Positions 5,193 to 5,245 of a stretch of 5,245 nucleotides of DNA are shown piece by piece (position 1 is the first letter of the stretch; each line of letters begins with the position of its first letter). The stretch lies in the NCBI GenBank assembly GCA_020436955.1, contig JAGQWW010000220.1, positions 1 through 5,245 on the forward strand. Direction: 5' to 3'. Source of the stretch: Saprospiraceae bacterium (GTDB taxonomy: Bacteria; Bacteroidota; Bacteroidia; Chitinophagales; Saprospiraceae). Below the pieces are notes generated by a model. The model saw only the letters and a list, made by a program, of their open reading frames with translations, ran no database searches and was not told where the DNA came from. The position numbers were made by a program, and so were the translations under genes.

Positions 5193-5245
5193 CGCGCCAT
5201 TTGCAAAGAGATTGCATTTGAAGATATAAAGTTGCGTTTTGAAAT

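Overview
The window looks like chromosomal DNA of a Bacteroidota bacterium, probably a Cytophagales-like lineage. The prolyl-tRNA synthetase is of the short archaeal/eukaryotic-like type usual in that phylum. Start codons lack Shine-Dalgarno sequences. Three sites match the Bacteroidota sigma promoter consensus TAnnTTTG. There is also a FadL/OmpP1-type outer-membrane barrel with the look of Bacteroidota homologues. The genus is not determined.

Left part, minus strand (1-1726). At the edge lies the N-terminus of an SRAP/YedK/HMCES-family abasic-site-crosslinking protein, starting MCGRY. A rho-independent terminator with a C(UUCG)G loop separates it from the upstream gene proS. proS is full length (488 codons) but has an in-frame TAA at codon 336. 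The reading frame and family conservation continue unbroken past the stop, so the gene appears as two abutting fragments of 335 and 138 residues. A TACTTTTG promoter box lies about 150 bases upstream of its start.

Middle, plus strand (1944-3401). Divergent from proS is a secreted 485-residue low-complexity protein with three zones: an Asp/Tyr-rich acidic segment, a Trp/Tyr/Asn/Gly-rich aromatic centre, and a long Arg/Ser/Asn/Gly tail resembling SR/RGG sequences. Its function is unknown. A strong intrinsic terminator follows it.

Right part, plus strand (3478-4965). Only 15 bases after that terminator starts a 495-residue FadL/OmpP1-like outer-membrane beta-barrel transporter. The last 280 bases contain no gene. 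They hold two Bacteroidota-type promoters in tandem, both pointing right, and three A+T-rich inverted repeats, one of which lies over a -33 box. This arrangement suggests a strongly expressed unit, possibly an rRNA or tRNA operon, just beyond the right end, but none of it is visible here.

The most notable points are the nonsense codon in an otherwise well-conserved essential gene, the unusual three-zone secreted protein, the terminator-to-start spacing before the barrel gene, and the structured tandem-promoter region at the right edge. I do not see a clear new multi-gene system such as defence, CRISPR or a mobile element.
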